Positions 8,219 to 17,341 of a DNA stretch of 39,889 nucleotides are shown piece after piece. Under the pieces are notes generated by a model. That model was given only the letters and a program-made list of their open reading frames with translations, searched no databases and was not told the origin of the DNA. The position numbers and the translations under genes are program-made. The stretch comes from JANQRV01 sp964533785 (GTDB lineage Bacteria > Bacteroidota > Bacteroidia > Chitinophagales > Saprospiraceae). Each line of letters opens with the position of its first letter. The stretch's first letter is position 1. The DNA lies in assembly GCA_964533785.1 (NCBI GenBank), contig CAZHNG010000013.1, positions 1-39,889 of the forward strand. The letters are read 5' to 3'.

Positions 8219-9091
8219 CTAGAGGTGTCTTTCTGCGTGGTAAGAAGATCTCACCAACGGTCCACTTTCAACAAAATCGAAGCCTTTGCTTAAACCAACT
8301 TCTTTATATTCGGCAAAAACATCCGGATGTATAAATTCAGCTACTTCCAGATGCATTTTAGTGGGTTGGAGATATTGGCCTATGGTTAAAACATCACATC
8401 CGTGCTCCACCAGGTCGTCCATAATTTTGAAAACCTCATCTTTAGTTTCTCCTAATCCGACCATAATACCGGATTTGGTTCTTTTTCCGTATGACTTCGT
8501 ACGTTTGATTTGTTCCAGACTACGGTGGTATTTGGCTTGCGGCCTTACCTTACGGTATAGCCTTTCGACTGTTTCCATGTTATGTGAAACTACTTCCTGC
8601 CCGGCACTGATCATCCTTTCCAGTGCATCCCACGTTGCCTTTACGTCCGGGATGAGGGTTTCAATAGTGGTTGAAGGTGAAAGCTCTTTTACCGCCCTGA
8701 CCGTTTCGTACCAGATCTCAGCTCCTCTGTCTTTTCTTTCATCCCGGTTTACTGAAGTAATTACGGCATGTTTAACTTTCATCAACATAATTGCCTCCGC
8801 CACCCGGCGCGGTTCATCTTCATCGTATTCAGGGGGTCTTCCCGTCTTAACCGCACAAAAAGAACAGGACCTTGTACAAGTATTACCAAGGATCATAAAA
8901 GTAGCAGTACCTGCTCCCCAACATTCTCCCATATTGGGACAGTTACCACTTTGACAAATCGTGTGTAAATTATATTGATCAACAAGAGAACGTACCTTCT
9001 TGTATTCTTCTCCAATCGGTAATTTTACTCTTAACCAATCCGGCTTGCGCTTCCTTGCCGGCTGTCCATCCACAATCGGTAATTCTACCAT
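8219..9091 (-). CDS. lipA: Lipoyl synthase LipA
   Basis: A 290-residue radical-SAM enzyme that inserts two sulfurs into protein-bound octanoyl groups to make lipoate in the cytoplasm. The auxiliary cluster motif is at Cys46, Cys51 and Cys57 (CQSGNCPNMGEC) and the radical-SAM motif at Cys72, Cys76 and Cys79 (CTRSCSFC). The family C-terminal RSSYHA is present. Length is normal. Its product is needed by the lipoyl domain of the pyruvate dehydrogenase E2 encoded about 8 kb downstream in the window. It stands alone on the minus strand; I see no convincing terminator in the 175 bases between it and the phosphatase gene. Confidence 0.97.
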   Translation of the reverse strand: MVELPIVDGQPARKRKPDWLRVKLPIGEEYKKVRSLVDQYNLHTICQSGNCPNMGECWGAGTATFMILGNTCTRSCSFCAVKTGRPPEYDEDEPRRVAEAIMLMKVKHAVITSVNRDERKDRGAEIWYETVRAVKELSPSTTIETLIPDVKATWDALERMISAGQEVVSHNMETVERLYRKVRPQAKYHRSLEQIKRTKSYGKRTKSGIMVGLGETKDEVFKIMDDLVEHGCDVLTIGQYLQPTKMHLEVAEFIHPDVFAEYKEVGLSKGFDFVESGPLVRSSYHAERHL

Positions 9092-9217
9092 TAATTCAAA
9101 CTTCTTTTAGTAATTGAAAATGTTTTTTTCTTGGTAATCACAACAACTAAAGAGACTTTAAGTTTTGGCTGTCAGGATAGCACAATCAAATGAATTGATC
9201 AAAAACTCAAACTACTT

Positions 9218-10027
9218 TTACCAACGTTTACCAAATTGGAAATTAAGAAAGAGGTTAATGAATATAGGCTGGTTTTCAGTATTCTCCACCAGCGGAGATT
9301 CTACCATTATAGGGATCTTTCTGAAATAAAAGTCTACCATTATCCCGGCTTCTATTGCCTTCACAAACTCATCAAAGGCACCCCAGTCGAAATGGATGGC
9401 TCCTTTAGCGTGACCACCAGGCTGGATGGATATTTCTCCCAGGCCTTCTGAAAAACCCGCAGAACCATAGATCTTGGTTATATCCAGAAAGTTATCCGCA
9501 TTTTCTTCTGAGAACTTTTCGCTGTTGATGGAAAAAGCATTACTTCCGACTTCGGGAAAACTTATTACCTGCAAATAATAAGGTTTGAGCAAGCCAAGGG
9601 ATGGCCCGGCCTCGTAACTAACACCAATAGCTAATCCTTTATGTTTTGCTTTTTCGGAAAAATAGCGCTTCTCTCCGACACCGCCGCGCAAGACCCAGAA
9701 ACTGTTTTGTTTACCATAAATAAAAGAGCGGGAGATCCGACCTGCGGCGGAGGGCTGAAGGTCAAAACTTTGGCGAACTTCTTTGGGGTGCTTGATCTCT
9801 CCTAATTCAATATTAAAAAATTGGGTAAGATAATAGGTTTTCAAGGTGGCAATGTTGGCACCAATTGAAAATCCATTGGTATGGATCTTCAGATCCATTG
9901 TAAATTCACGGTTATATACAATACCTTTGTTATCATCATAATAATTTTGACCGCTGGGAATTCTTTGCTGGGCAAAAGTTATTTGAAATAGCATCAGGCA
10001 GGCAGCCGTGATAACTGATTTTTTCAT
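9218..10027 (-). CDS. Secreted beta-barrel-like protein of unknown function
   Basis: 269 residues from the ATG at 10027, chosen because it begins a clear signal peptide (MKKSVITAACLMLFQITFAQ); an upstream in-frame codon at 10072 only adds a non-signal extension. The mature protein has alternating polar and aromatic strands, such as GFSIGANIATLKTYYLTQFF and SFWVLRGGVGEKRYF, and ends in FLNFQFGKRW. This is the usual look of a small outer-membrane beta-barrel with an aromatic last residue. No family name is recognised. It is followed on the same strand by lipA, 126 bases away. Confidence 0.7.
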   Translation of the reverse strand: MKKSVITAACLMLFQITFAQQRIPSGQNYYDDNKGIVYNREFTMDLKIHTNGFSIGANIATLKTYYLTQFFNIELGEIKHPKEVRQSFDLQPSAAGRISRSFIYGKQNSFWVLRGGVGEKRYFSEKAKHKGLAIGVSYEAGPSLGLLKPYYLQVISFPEVGSNAFSINSEKFSEENADNFLDITKIYGSAGFSEGLGEISIQPGGHAKGAIHFDWGAFDEFVKAIEAGIMVDFYFRKIPIMVESPLVENTENQPIFINLFLNFQFGKRW

Positions 10028-10121
10028 GCTGTAGGTTTTAAGATTCACCTTGCTTAACGGCAAACCACGCAAAAAGATTTGTCAAATATTCAACTTACCC
10101 CAATAAAAATAATAAATCCTG

Positions 10122-10583
10122 CTATTTTTCAAAAACGTCGTCATAATCAGAATTGTCCGTCTCTTTCCTTACTTCGGGAATATCCATAGATTTTGACTTA
10201 AATTCTTCAAAATCGATATACTCACCTTCCTTGGGGCGCTCCTCCGATTTTGTTTTCTTTTGTTTTTTGCGATAATACGCTTTTGCAAGTAAGTAGGTGA
10301 AAACAAAGGGATAACCAATTAAAGATCCGATTATCGCAGCTATGCCGGCACCCGTATTCTTTTTTACCAGAGCAAAAAGCCACTGAATATATTCGATAAC
10401 CACCTTATAGTCCAGTACAATTGCACCAATTAAAATAAAGATGGCTATCCAGGAATACAATAATCTCAATAAAGCATTAGTTATCCAAAATAGCCCAACT
10501 ATAAAAACGACCAATACTGCTATTCCGATTATAAGATTGACAGATTGCCCGAATATTTTGATATCATTATTACGATCAGCCAT
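10122..10583 (-). CDS. Small membrane protein of unknown function
   Basis: 153 residues with about three hydrophobic helices (about residues 13-36, 42-58 and 78-100) and a charged cytoplasmic-looking tail rich in Lys and Glu (KKQKKTKSEERPKEGEYIDF). Start is the ATG at 10583. No domain is recognised. It lies upstream of the barrel-like gene on the same strand with a 94-base gap, and diverges from the TlpA-like gene. The acidic end (DNSDYDDVFEK) could be an interaction tail, but this is a guess. Confidence 0.7.
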   Translation of the reverse strand: MADRNNDIKIFGQSVNLIIGIAVLVVFIVGLFWITNALLRLLYSWIAIFILIGAIVLDYKVVIEYIQWLFALVKKNTGAGIAAIIGSLIGYPFVFTYLLAKAYYRKKQKKTKSEERPKEGEYIDFEEFKSKSMDIPEVRKETDNSDYDDVFEK

Positions 10584-10641
10584 TTTTTTACAGTTTTAGT
10601 TTACTATTCTAACTATTAAATTTAACCATTTGTTTGCTTAC

Positions 10642-10725
10642 TTGGTAAGCATTAGACCAGTATTTACATTTGTAGCATTAGCAACGGACTTTTTAAGAAG
10701 TACGGTTGGTAATTACTTACTTTTG
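10642..10725 (+). promoter_or_regulatory. Two possible promoters for the TlpA-like gene
   Basis: The upstream candidate is TTG at 10642-10644, a 20-base spacer and TACATTTG at 10665-10672. A second perfect -7 element, TACTTTTG, is at 10718-10725 but lacks a matching upstream TTG at the right distance. Initiation would leave leaders of about 75 and 23 bases before the ATG at 10755. Confidence 0.45.
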
Positions 10726-10754
10726 TAAATATTTTTGAAGAAAAGTAATATTTT

Positions 10755-12125
10755 ATGATAAACCGCTCATTATTTTTGCTCTTTATCCTGAATCTATTCT
10801 CTTTCACCGCTTTTGCGCTTCATCCTAACGGAGAAATTCAATTGGTATGTATGCTGCCTGGGTGCGGGAACACCTTAAGCATATATGAATTTGACGGTAG
10901 TACCTTTAAGGAGGTTATGAAAACATCGGCTGAATCCGATAGCATTTTTTCATTTCAATTAGAAGGATCAGACCCAAGGTTTTTTTATTTAGGTACGAAT
11001 CCTCAATCCGCAGTGCCAATAATTCTTGGGCCGGAACAACGGGTCGAGTTAAGAGCCGACTGTGGCCGTAAATTAAAGGTTGATTTCAGTAAATCTGCCA
11101 TCAATAGCGGGTATTTATTGTTGAAAAAAAGAATGAATGATCTGCGTGAAAAGCACGTCAATTTAGTGAATCAGTATCGCCGAAGTAGAAGTAACCCGGA
11201 TCAACTGGATCAGATTGTAGAATCGATGGAAGTGCTGGATGAACAAAAAGTCGCTTTTCTGGATTCCTTAAAGCTGGACAATCCATATTTCGCAAAAATT
11301 GTCGCTCTTAATACTTACACTTCCTTTCAAGCTGACGGACAAGGATATGAAAATGAAGTAGCCTATTTTGCCGAGCGCTTTTTTCAGTACGCTGATTTAG
11401 AAGACGAAGATTATAACTATATGCCCTGGATTTACGAATCGTTCCGGGGTTATGTGAATACTTTAAGCAGTGTAGGCTTGAATAATGAAAAACATAAAAC
11501 AAGTATAGAAAAGCAAGTCGAAAAAGTGCCCCTGGGTACTAGAGCCAGGAAACTCGCTCTTTCTGCAGTAGTTACTATTTTAAGAGAGAAGAACCATACC
11601 AACTTTATACATTTTGCTAAAAAATTTATTGAAGAATATGAAGCAACGGACCCTATGGCTACGGCTGATCTGCAAAAGCTCGTAGACAAGATCAGTGCCT
11701 TTTCCATAGGTGGTCAGGCCCCTGATTTCGAGCAGAAATCGCCGGATGGTAAAGACATAAAACTGAGTGACTTTAGAGGGAAGGTCTTATTGGTTGATTT
11801 TTGGGCAAGCTGGTGCGGCCCTTGTCGCAGAGAAAATCCTAGGTTGGTGGCTACTTATAATAAGTATAAAGAGGAGGGATTTGAGATCCTGGGGGTAAGC
11901 CTCGACCGTGATCGCAATCGTTGGATAGGTGCTATTGAAAAAGACGGACTACTGTGGCCGCAGGTAAGTGATCTTAAATATTGGCAAAATGAGGTGGCTG
12001 TATTATACAACGTAAAATCGATCCCTCATACCATCCTCTTAAATGAAGATGGTAAAATAATCGCCAGAAATTTACGAGGTACTTCTTTAGAAGAAAAGTT
12101 AGCAGAAATATTCGGCTCAGAATAA
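10755..12125 (+). CDS. Exported TlpA/ResA-like thiol-disulfide oxidoreductase
   Basis: 456 residues with a signal peptide (NLFSFTAFALH, cleavage near residue 22), so periplasmic. The N-terminal part (to about 310) is a mixed region resembling the DUF4369-like segment common in Bacteroidota TlpA proteins, with a helical middle. From about residue 320 it is an AhpC/TSA-thioredoxin domain: GGQAPDFEQKSPDGKDIKLSDFRGKVLLVDFW, the active site WCGPC with Cys354 and Cys357, and the cis-Pro loop SIPHT. It probably reduces or shuffles disulfides of exported proteins, for example in cytochrome maturation; the substrate cannot be read from the sequence. Confidence 0.9.
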   Translation: MINRSLFLLFILNLFSFTAFALHPNGEIQLVCMLPGCGNTLSIYEFDGSTFKEVMKTSAESDSIFSFQLEGSDPRFFYLGTNPQSAVPIILGPEQRVELRADCGRKLKVDFSKSAINSGYLLLKKRMNDLREKHVNLVNQYRRSRSNPDQLDQIVESMEVLDEQKVAFLDSLKLDNPYFAKIVALNTYTSFQADGQGYENEVAYFAERFFQYADLEDEDYNYMPWIYESFRGYVNTLSSVGLNNEKHKTSIEKQVEKVPLGTRARKLALSAVVTILREKNHTNFIHFAKKFIEEYEATDPMATADLQKLVDKISAFSIGGQAPDFEQKSPDGKDIKLSDFRGKVLLVDFWASWCGPCRRENPRLVATYNKYKEEGFEILGVSLDRDRNRWIGAIEKDGLLWPQVSDLKYWQNEVAVLYNVKSIPHTILLNEDGKIIARNLRGTSLEEKLAEIFGSE

Positions 12126-12174
12126 AAAAAGTTGCCAGGATTAAGTTAATGGTTACATTAACTTTCCTGACAAC
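12123..12174 (-). terminator. Hairpin terminator, best oriented for the minus strand
   Basis: An interrupted stem (GTTG, CAGG and AGTTAATG on the left; CATTAACT, CCTG and CAAC on the right; loop GTTA at 12152-12155) is flanked on its left by a run of A, which is a T-tract for minus-strand transcripts coming from the glycosyltransferase. The right side has no T-tract for plus transcripts. The A-run touches the TlpA-like stop codon. Confidence 0.6.
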
Positions 12175-12520
12175 CGTTCCCCCTTACTTCTAATCTTTGT
12201 ATTATAAAGTTTAAATACTTTCCTAATATTGGTGCAAAATTAAAAATTGAATTGATAAAAGTGAAATATATCCTCAAAAAAAATTTACAATAACAATGTC
12301 TATTTTCTAAGAGGCTGTATTTAGCAACTTGGCCTCTCTACTTATGCATCAATATCAATTTTACAGTAATTACGTACACTATGCCAAGGTTGTTGCATCC
12401 ATAGCACGTTTTTTGCGCTGTTAGTAGGTAATGTGTTCATTATCAACCTGTTTGTTCCAGTACAGTTTTAGATGGGATGAAGTCTGAAAAAGAAATACAT
12501 CACTACCCTGTAAAAAAATT
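12126..12520. other. 395-base intergenic region between convergent genes
   Basis: Apart from the hairpin at 12131-12174, it contains a weaker hairpin (AGAGGC at 12310-12315 with GCCTCT at 12332-12337). A 22-codon frame starting at an ATG near 12344 has no recognisable features. I see no RNA gene or mobile-element remnant I can name. Confidence 0.5.
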
Positions 12521-14473
12521 TCAATTTCTACTCCAATGTTTTAAGCCTCGGATCAAAATATTAAGATCAAATTCTAATGAATAGTTTTTTGCGTATACAA
12601 AGTCAAGCCTGCGGATGGTATCCTGGCTTAGATCCTTGAACTTAAATTCATCAATGGGGTTTAAGACTCCTTTTTTGATAGGAGGCAGTTTAGCCTCTAC
12701 CATGCCGGAGGCGTAACCAACCCAAGACTTTTTTCCTGAAAAAACATGGAAGATGTTGACCAATAATTGCAGATTGTTTTTTGTCAATAGGATGATAAAC
12801 GGAGAAGAAACCAGCATAATTAGGCAAACCAGCAAGTCAAACATTCGTTTTTGTCGTCGCATGACCGGCCGGTCAATTTGAAAAGCTATTTCTATGGTAT
12901 AAAGCTCGCCGGGCTTGTTCTTTGAACTGCTGCCTATAATACTCAGGCTTTCTTCCGGAATGATCTTGTAGTTGATATTTGAGCCTAGTTGCACCATCCA
13001 GTTCATGATAGCCTGGGTACTCAAGTCCCTGGAACAGAAAATAATCTCATCTATCTTATAAATTTGGACGATCTCATCGAGCTGGTCGATCGCGCTGAGA
13101 TAATCCTTTGATAATTGTACTTTCCGAGGAGCAATAGTACCAACAATGTTTTTCTGGACTTGTGCTTCCTGCAAAAGGGTTTTTACTCTTAAGCTTTCCT
13201 GTAGCGTGCCCACAATGACTAAAGAAGGTGGGCTGTGATTCCCTAATTTGAAATTTTTATATCGAAGAAAATGATCAACGAAACGAATAACACTGAGGAT
13301 AATAAAGCTCCAGAAGGTGCCCAAGACGATCAAGGCCCGGGACGAACGATAGTCCATTTCTAAAAAACCATAGATTGCTGCAATGAACAAACTGCCAATA
13401 AGTATGCCACTGGATAGCGTTCTCAGGCTCCCTTTGTCGTCATATCCGCCGACGGCAAAAATTGAGGCCACCCAAATGAGGGTGTAAAGTCCCATATTGT
13501 AATATATAAAGTTGTTGTAATAATTGGGATCCCCAAAGTGATAGACCGCCCAAAATTGTTTGAGAAAAACAAGGCCGGAGAAAATGACGGCCAGATCGAT
13601 AAAAGGAAGGTAAAGATGCTTGATCCAGTTACTTGCAAGGGTTAAAGCAGCATGGGCGTAAATGGCAATTTTCAGTAACAGAACGAACAAAGCAGCTTGT
13701 TCTCCTTCAAAATGTTTACGTGCGAATATGATCATTGCATTATAAAATACCCGGATGTAATTTAAGCTACCTTTTTTGGTGCTTTCACCTTTATAATGGA
13801 TGATGGTCGTGCCGGCAAAGTAGTAATTTTTGTAGCCGGCTTGTATAATTCGGTAGGAGAGATCAATATCTTCTCCGTACATAAAAAAAGCTTCATCCAA
13901 AAAGCCGGTTATTTCGAGTACTGCCCGGCGGATGAACATGAAAGCCCCGGATAATATTTCCACTTCGTGGTTTTCGTCTTTATCCAAATATCCAAGGTGA
14001 TAATGATTGAAAAGAGGAGATCTCGGAAACAACTCAGCCAGACCAAACATCTTGTAAAAAGCGACCATCGGCGAAGGAAAGCCGCGTTTTGACTCCGGCA
14101 AAAAACGCCCCGAACCATCGATCATTTTCACGCCCAGTGCTCCCGCTTCAGGGTGTTCATCCATAAAACGGATACACTTGCGAAAAGTGTCCTCTTCAAC
14201 TACGGTATCAGGGTTTAATAGCAGCACGTATTCCCCTCGAGCAAGGTTTAAAGCTTGGTTATTAGCCTTTGAAAATCCGACATTCTCTTGATTGGCCATC
14301 ACCTTTACCTCCGGAAATTTTTCGGCAAGCATAATAAGGGAGTCATCTACGGAGTTGTTGTCAACTACAATTACTTCAACATCAAGCCTTCCGGATGCCC
14401 TGCGTACAGACAATAGGGCTTGTTCCAGAAAATATTTGACGTTATAATTGACAATGATTACGGATAACTTCAA
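12521..14473 (-). CDS. Family 2 glycosyltransferase with membrane segments and sugar-transferase-like tail
   Basis: About 650 residues. The TTG at 14473 is preferred since it gives the typical start MKLSVIIVNYN; the frame is open to 14506. The first ~250 residues are a GT2 catalytic domain: VVDNNSVDDS, LLLNPDTVVEED (DxD-type site), LSGAFMFIRR and YGEDIDLSYR. Several hydrophobic helices follow (about residues 260-400). The C-terminal third has a nucleotide-binding-like stretch (PSLVIVGTL, EIIFCSRDLS) and a segment RRQKRMFDLLVCLIMLVSSPF that resembles the start of initiating sugar transferases (WcaJ/WbaP type), but the catalytic end of those enzymes is missing. It probably adds a sugar to a surface polysaccharide at the inner membrane. 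It follows ptuB by 33 bases. Confidence 0.88.
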   Translation of the reverse strand: MKLSVIIVNYNVKYFLEQALLSVRRASGRLDVEVIVVDNNSVDDSLIMLAEKFPEVKVMANQENVGFSKANNQALNLARGEYVLLLNPDTVVEEDTFRKCIRFMDEHPEAGALGVKMIDGSGRFLPESKRGFPSPMVAFYKMFGLAELFPRSPLFNHYHLGYLDKDENHEVEILSGAFMFIRRAVLEITGFLDEAFFMYGEDIDLSYRIIQAGYKNYYFAGTTIIHYKGESTKKGSLNYIRVFYNAMIIFARKHFEGEQAALFVLLLKIAIYAHAALTLASNWIKHLYLPFIDLAVIFSGLVFLKQFWAVYHFGDPNYYNNFIYYNMGLYTLIWVASIFAVGGYDDKGSLRTLSSGILIGSLFIAAIYGFLEMDYRSSRALIVLGTFWSFIILSVIRFVDHFLRYKNFKLGNHSPPSLVIVGTLQESLRVKTLLQEAQVQKNIVGTIAPRKVQLSKDYLSAIDQLDEIVQIYKIDEIIFCSRDLSTQAIMNWMVQLGSNINYKIIPEESLSIIGSSSKNKPGELYTIEIAFQIDRPVMRRQKRMFDLLVCLIMLVSSPFIILLTKNNLQLLVNIFHVFSGKKSWVGYASGMVEAKLPPIKKGVLNPIDEFKFKDLSQDTIRRLDFVYAKNYSLEFDLNILIRGLKHWSRN

Positions 14474-14506
14474 GGTTACATGGTTTTGGCAAAAATACAG
14501 CGTCAA

Positions 14507-15133
14507 TTATTGCAGCGCCTTTTTGAAGAAAAATACACCTACCTGGCAATATTCTTTGAAAAAATCGGATTCATCCCTTTCTTTCCATTTGTTGTATTCT
14601 TTTTTTACTCCTTCTATTTCAGTTTTTTGTATGAATTGTATAACCGCATCAATCACTACTTTGCGGTTTTCTACAATGCGCTGGTTGTTCAAATTGAGTT
14701 TGTGCATCAAGTCGCTTTGGATATCAGAGTCCTTGGCATAAATCATACCGTCGATACGGTAATGCAGGTATTGCTCTATTTCCTTTTTTCTCGGGTCTAC
14801 TTTATTTAGTAATTTGTTGCCCTTTTTTTTATCACATTGCAGCAGATGTTTTCCATGGCCCTGGTTGCCATCGCAAACCGCCAATAGGTTTTCATAGTTG
14901 AGACTTAAATCAGGATATTCAGATTGTGGGAGGAAGTGCTCGATAGAAGCACTGGCGGGAAGTATCCGCTGCATGCAGTAAGCACAAATGTTTCCTTGTT
15001 CTTCAAGCAAGGCTTTTTTCAAGGTCCTCTTGGCGGTAGAGTGCAAGCTCTTGAAGGAAACACCGTGGGTCGAGTTTTTGTATGCTCTTATTGGTTCAGG
15101 TTCGTTGTCTATTTTTTTTTCTATATACTTCAT
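14507..15133 (-). CDS. ptuB: Septu-type HNH nuclease PtuB
   Basis: 208 residues with an HNH nuclease core of the kind found in PtuB and retron-associated HNH proteins. Visible are Cys50-x2-Cys53 (CAYC), the Glu65-His66 catalytic pair in SIEHFLPQSEYPDL, Asn82 in YENLLAVCDG, and further Cys88 and Cys100 (LLQCDKKKGN) as likely metal ligands. In Septu systems PtuB is the effector that cuts nucleic acid once the PtuA ATPase complex is activated during phage infection. It lies 66 bases downstream of ptuA on the same strand. No reverse transcriptase is found nearby, so a retron is unlikely. Confidence 0.86.
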   Translation of the reverse strand: MKYIEKKIDNEPEPIRAYKNSTHGVSFKSLHSTAKRTLKKALLEEQGNICAYCMQRILPASASIEHFLPQSEYPDLSLNYENLLAVCDGNQGHGKHLLQCDKKKGNKLLNKVDPRKKEIEQYLHYRIDGMIYAKDSDIQSDLMHKLNLNNQRIVENRKVVIDAVIQFIQKTEIEGVKKEYNKWKERDESDFFKEYCQVGVFFFKKALQ

Positions 15134-15199
15134 TACATTATGTTGGAGTCGAAAAATGTATGAATCCGGTTATTCAACTCTCCAATTTGGGGTCGACGA

Positions 15200-16486
15200 T
15201 CAAGATGATTCTAAAAATGTGAGATGCGTTTTGGCTCTTACGATCTCGGTATCGTAAGAGCCGTATTTCAAGACCATTTTGTCCAGCATTTTTTTGGCGT
15301 CTTCAATTTTTTCCGGTTCCTCCATTAGGGCATACAGTGCATCAAATTCTTTTTGAGCATGTTCGGGTCTTTTGGTGACAGCGAAAATATCGAACAAAAT
15401 AGAATTGCTGTCACGGCCATAAGTATGTGGTGTATTTTCCAATAAAGCGAAATCTTCCAGAATTAAAATATTTTCCCGTTGGATGTTGCTGAGCACTTGT
15501 GGTGAATGGGTGGAAAAAATGAACTGCACATTGGGAAATGTCGCTTCCAATCCAAATACGACTGCTCTTTGCCATGCAGGATGCAGGTGTTGTTCGATTT
15601 CATCAACCAGCACGATACCCGGGCAATGGAGTGCTTCGGCGTTGGAGGGGTTGGCAATGGTAAGCCGGTAAGCGATGTCGGCAACTAAGAGAATAATGCT
15701 GCGTTCGCCGTCAGAAAGTTGACCAAATTCCAATTCTAATCCGTTTTTGTCAACCAGGATCGCTTGCTCTCCAATTGGATCTCCCTGGCTGTTTTGTTTG
15801 ATCCCTACTCGAAAGTTTTGGTAATCAGCTTCGTGAAATTCAGCAAAAAAGGTATTGATGGCTCGACGAATATGGCTTAGTTTAGGATTTGTAGCATTGA
15901 AGTCCTGTTGCTCCTTTATGATTTGATTCTCGATATTGTTTTGCTCGATGAACCATTCTATGAAAACATCGTAGTCCAGCGCGCTACCGAGGGCATTGAC
16001 GTAAGCTTCGGCCTGAGGGACTACTACCTCTTTTTTGGCTTTCGATTTACCTGATGCAGCTCTTGCATTGCGGTCCACTTTGTAATAGGCAATGATTGGA
16101 ATGCCTTTTTCTTCATTCTTTAGGAGTTCTTTTTTAAAGGTCTCTACAAAAGTATTTACGTCGGAAAAATCGCTGCGTCCCCGGTAAAAGCTTTTTTGCA
16201 ATGACCATTGGAGAGATTGTTCACTATGCGGTTGACTCAGGCATATGCTGAGGTTGGTTTCCGGAAAACCATCCTTGATATCTGATAATTTCAATTGTAA
16301 TTGTGGAGTGCGGATGCCGGCAATTTTCTCGATCAACTTAGCCAACAGAAGCGCAGCGCCATCCAAAATAGAAGATTTTCCTGCACCATTTATTCCAATA
16401 AGTACTGCACTTCCTTTTTCAGGAAAGGTTATTTCCAGTGTTTCAAACCCTCGAAAATGCTGGAAAACGATTTTTTCAATCCTCAT
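15200..16486 (-). CDS. ptuA: Septu-type ATPase PtuA
   Basis: 428 residues, an SMC/ABC-like AAA ATPase of the PtuA type. Walker A is GINGAGKS at residues 31-38, the signature LSDGERS at 257-263, Walker B IVLVDEIE at 291-298, and the switch His in STHSPQ at 325-330. Between Walker A and the signature lies a helical insert (about 110-250). No TOPRIM domain is seen, separating it from OLD nucleases. In known Septu systems PtuA forms an oligomer that holds PtuB; ATP or other nucleotides keep it quiet. The ATG at 16486 is 20 bases after the recR stop, so it is probably transcribed with recR. Confidence 0.87.
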   Translation of the reverse strand: MRIEKIVFQHFRGFETLEITFPEKGSAVLIGINGAGKSSILDGAALLLAKLIEKIAGIRTPQLQLKLSDIKDGFPETNLSICLSQPHSEQSLQWSLQKSFYRGRSDFSDVNTFVETFKKELLKNEEKGIPIIAYYKVDRNARAASGKSKAKKEVVVPQAEAYVNALGSALDYDVFIEWFIEQNNIENQIIKEQQDFNATNPKLSHIRRAINTFFAEFHEADYQNFRVGIKQNSQGDPIGEQAILVDKNGLELEFGQLSDGERSIILLVADIAYRLTIANPSNAEALHCPGIVLVDEIEQHLHPAWQRAVVFGLEATFPNVQFIFSTHSPQVLSNIQRENILILEDFALLENTPHTYGRDSNSILFDIFAVTKRPEHAQKEFDALYALMEEPEKIEDAKKMLDKMVLKYGSYDTEIVRAKTHLTFLESS

Positions 16487-16506
16487 GTATACCTGTCTTG
16501 CAATGT

Positions 16507-17121
16507 TTATTCAATATCAGCTTTGTAAGGCGTACGCGCTACGATAGATCGCCCCAGGGTTATTTCATCCGCGTATTGTAGTTCTCCGCCGAAAGCTACT
16601 CCACGGGCAATGGTGCTGACCTGAACGGGAAGATCTTTGAGTTGTTTGGAAATATAATAAATGGTAGTCTCCCCTTCGATAGTAGGGCTCACCGCCATGA
16701 TAATTTCCTCGATTTTTTCTTCTTTAATGCGATGGATCAGGGAGTCGATGTTGAGATCCGCCGGTCCGATCCCTTCTATTGGCGAAATAACGCCGCCTAA
16801 TAAATGGTATAAACCATTGTACTGACCAGTTTCTTCGATAGCCATAATATCACGTATGGTTTCAACCACGCATAGTACCCCTCTATTTCGCTTATTATTG
16901 GCGCAAATACTGCAAACCGCCCCGTCGGCTATATTGAAACATTGCTTACACCGTTTAATTCCCTTTCTCATTTTAGTGATCGCATCCGCTAATTGGAGGG
17001 ATTCCTCCGAATCCTGATCAAGCAAATGTAGTACTAACCTCACCGCACTTTTCCTGCCGATACCTGGCAAACGGCTAAAGGCGTTGACGGCATCCTCCAA
17101 TAACTGTGATGAATATTTCAT
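16507..17121 (-). CDS. recR: Recombination protein RecR
   Basis: 204 residues, the normal length. RecR works with RecF and RecO to load RecA at gapped DNA in the cytoplasm. The N-terminal helix-hairpin-helix has RLPGIGRKSA, followed by a four-Cys zinc site (CKQCFNIADGAVCSIC) and the TOPRIM domain starting LCVVETIRDIMAIEETG and ending in the ARGVAFGGELQYADEITLG segment. It begins the minus-strand run recR-ptuA-ptuB-glycosyltransferase. Confidence 0.97.
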   Translation of the reverse strand: MKYSSQLLEDAVNAFSRLPGIGRKSAVRLVLHLLDQDSEESLQLADAITKMRKGIKRCKQCFNIADGAVCSICANNKRNRGVLCVVETIRDIMAIEETGQYNGLYHLLGGVISPIEGIGPADLNIDSLIHRIKEEKIEEIIMAVSPTIEGETTIYYISKQLKDLPVQVSTIARGVAFGGELQYADEITLGRSIVARTPYKADIE

Positions 17122-17206
17122 TGGACGAAATTAGCTAAAAATTCATTTCATTTCTCAAATCGATAGTATCTTCGGGCAAAATTATTTTCATTGTACTAAA
17201 TAATTG

Positions 17207-17214
17207 TAGTTTTG
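17207..17214 (+). promoter_or_regulatory. Possible -7 element for pdhC
   Basis: TAGTTTTG fits TAnnTTTG. No clear upstream TTG is at the expected spacing. Initiation here would give a leader of about 120 bases before the ATG at 17342. Confidence 0.3.
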
Positions 17215-17341
17215 TTATTAACAGTTTGCGTAACAAAAAAGGTTGTTTTTTGTTATCGTAATACATACACGAACAATACTTGTTATCCTTAGCAAGGAAT
17301 TATAAGATCGTAACTATTTTACAAAAAAATTTTAATTAGCA

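Noticed and set aside
8286..8954. A 222-codon open frame on the plus strand opposite lipA
   Set aside because: lipA on the minus strand has complete catalytic motifs over its full length; the plus frame has no recognisable motif and is a shadow of it.
12344..12412. A 22-codon frame in the intergenic region before the glycosyltransferase end
   Set aside because: No signal, motif or promoter supports it and it is too short to judge.
14507..16486. Retron system (HNH and ATPase of the type found with retrons)
   Set aside because: No reverse transcriptase frame or ncRNA-like region lies beside the pair; the neighbours are recR and a glycosyltransferase, so Septu is the better call.
15200..16486. 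OLD-family nuclease (Gabija GajA type)
   Set aside because: The protein ends soon after the ATPase switch motif and has no TOPRIM domain, and no UvrD-like helicase gene is nearby.
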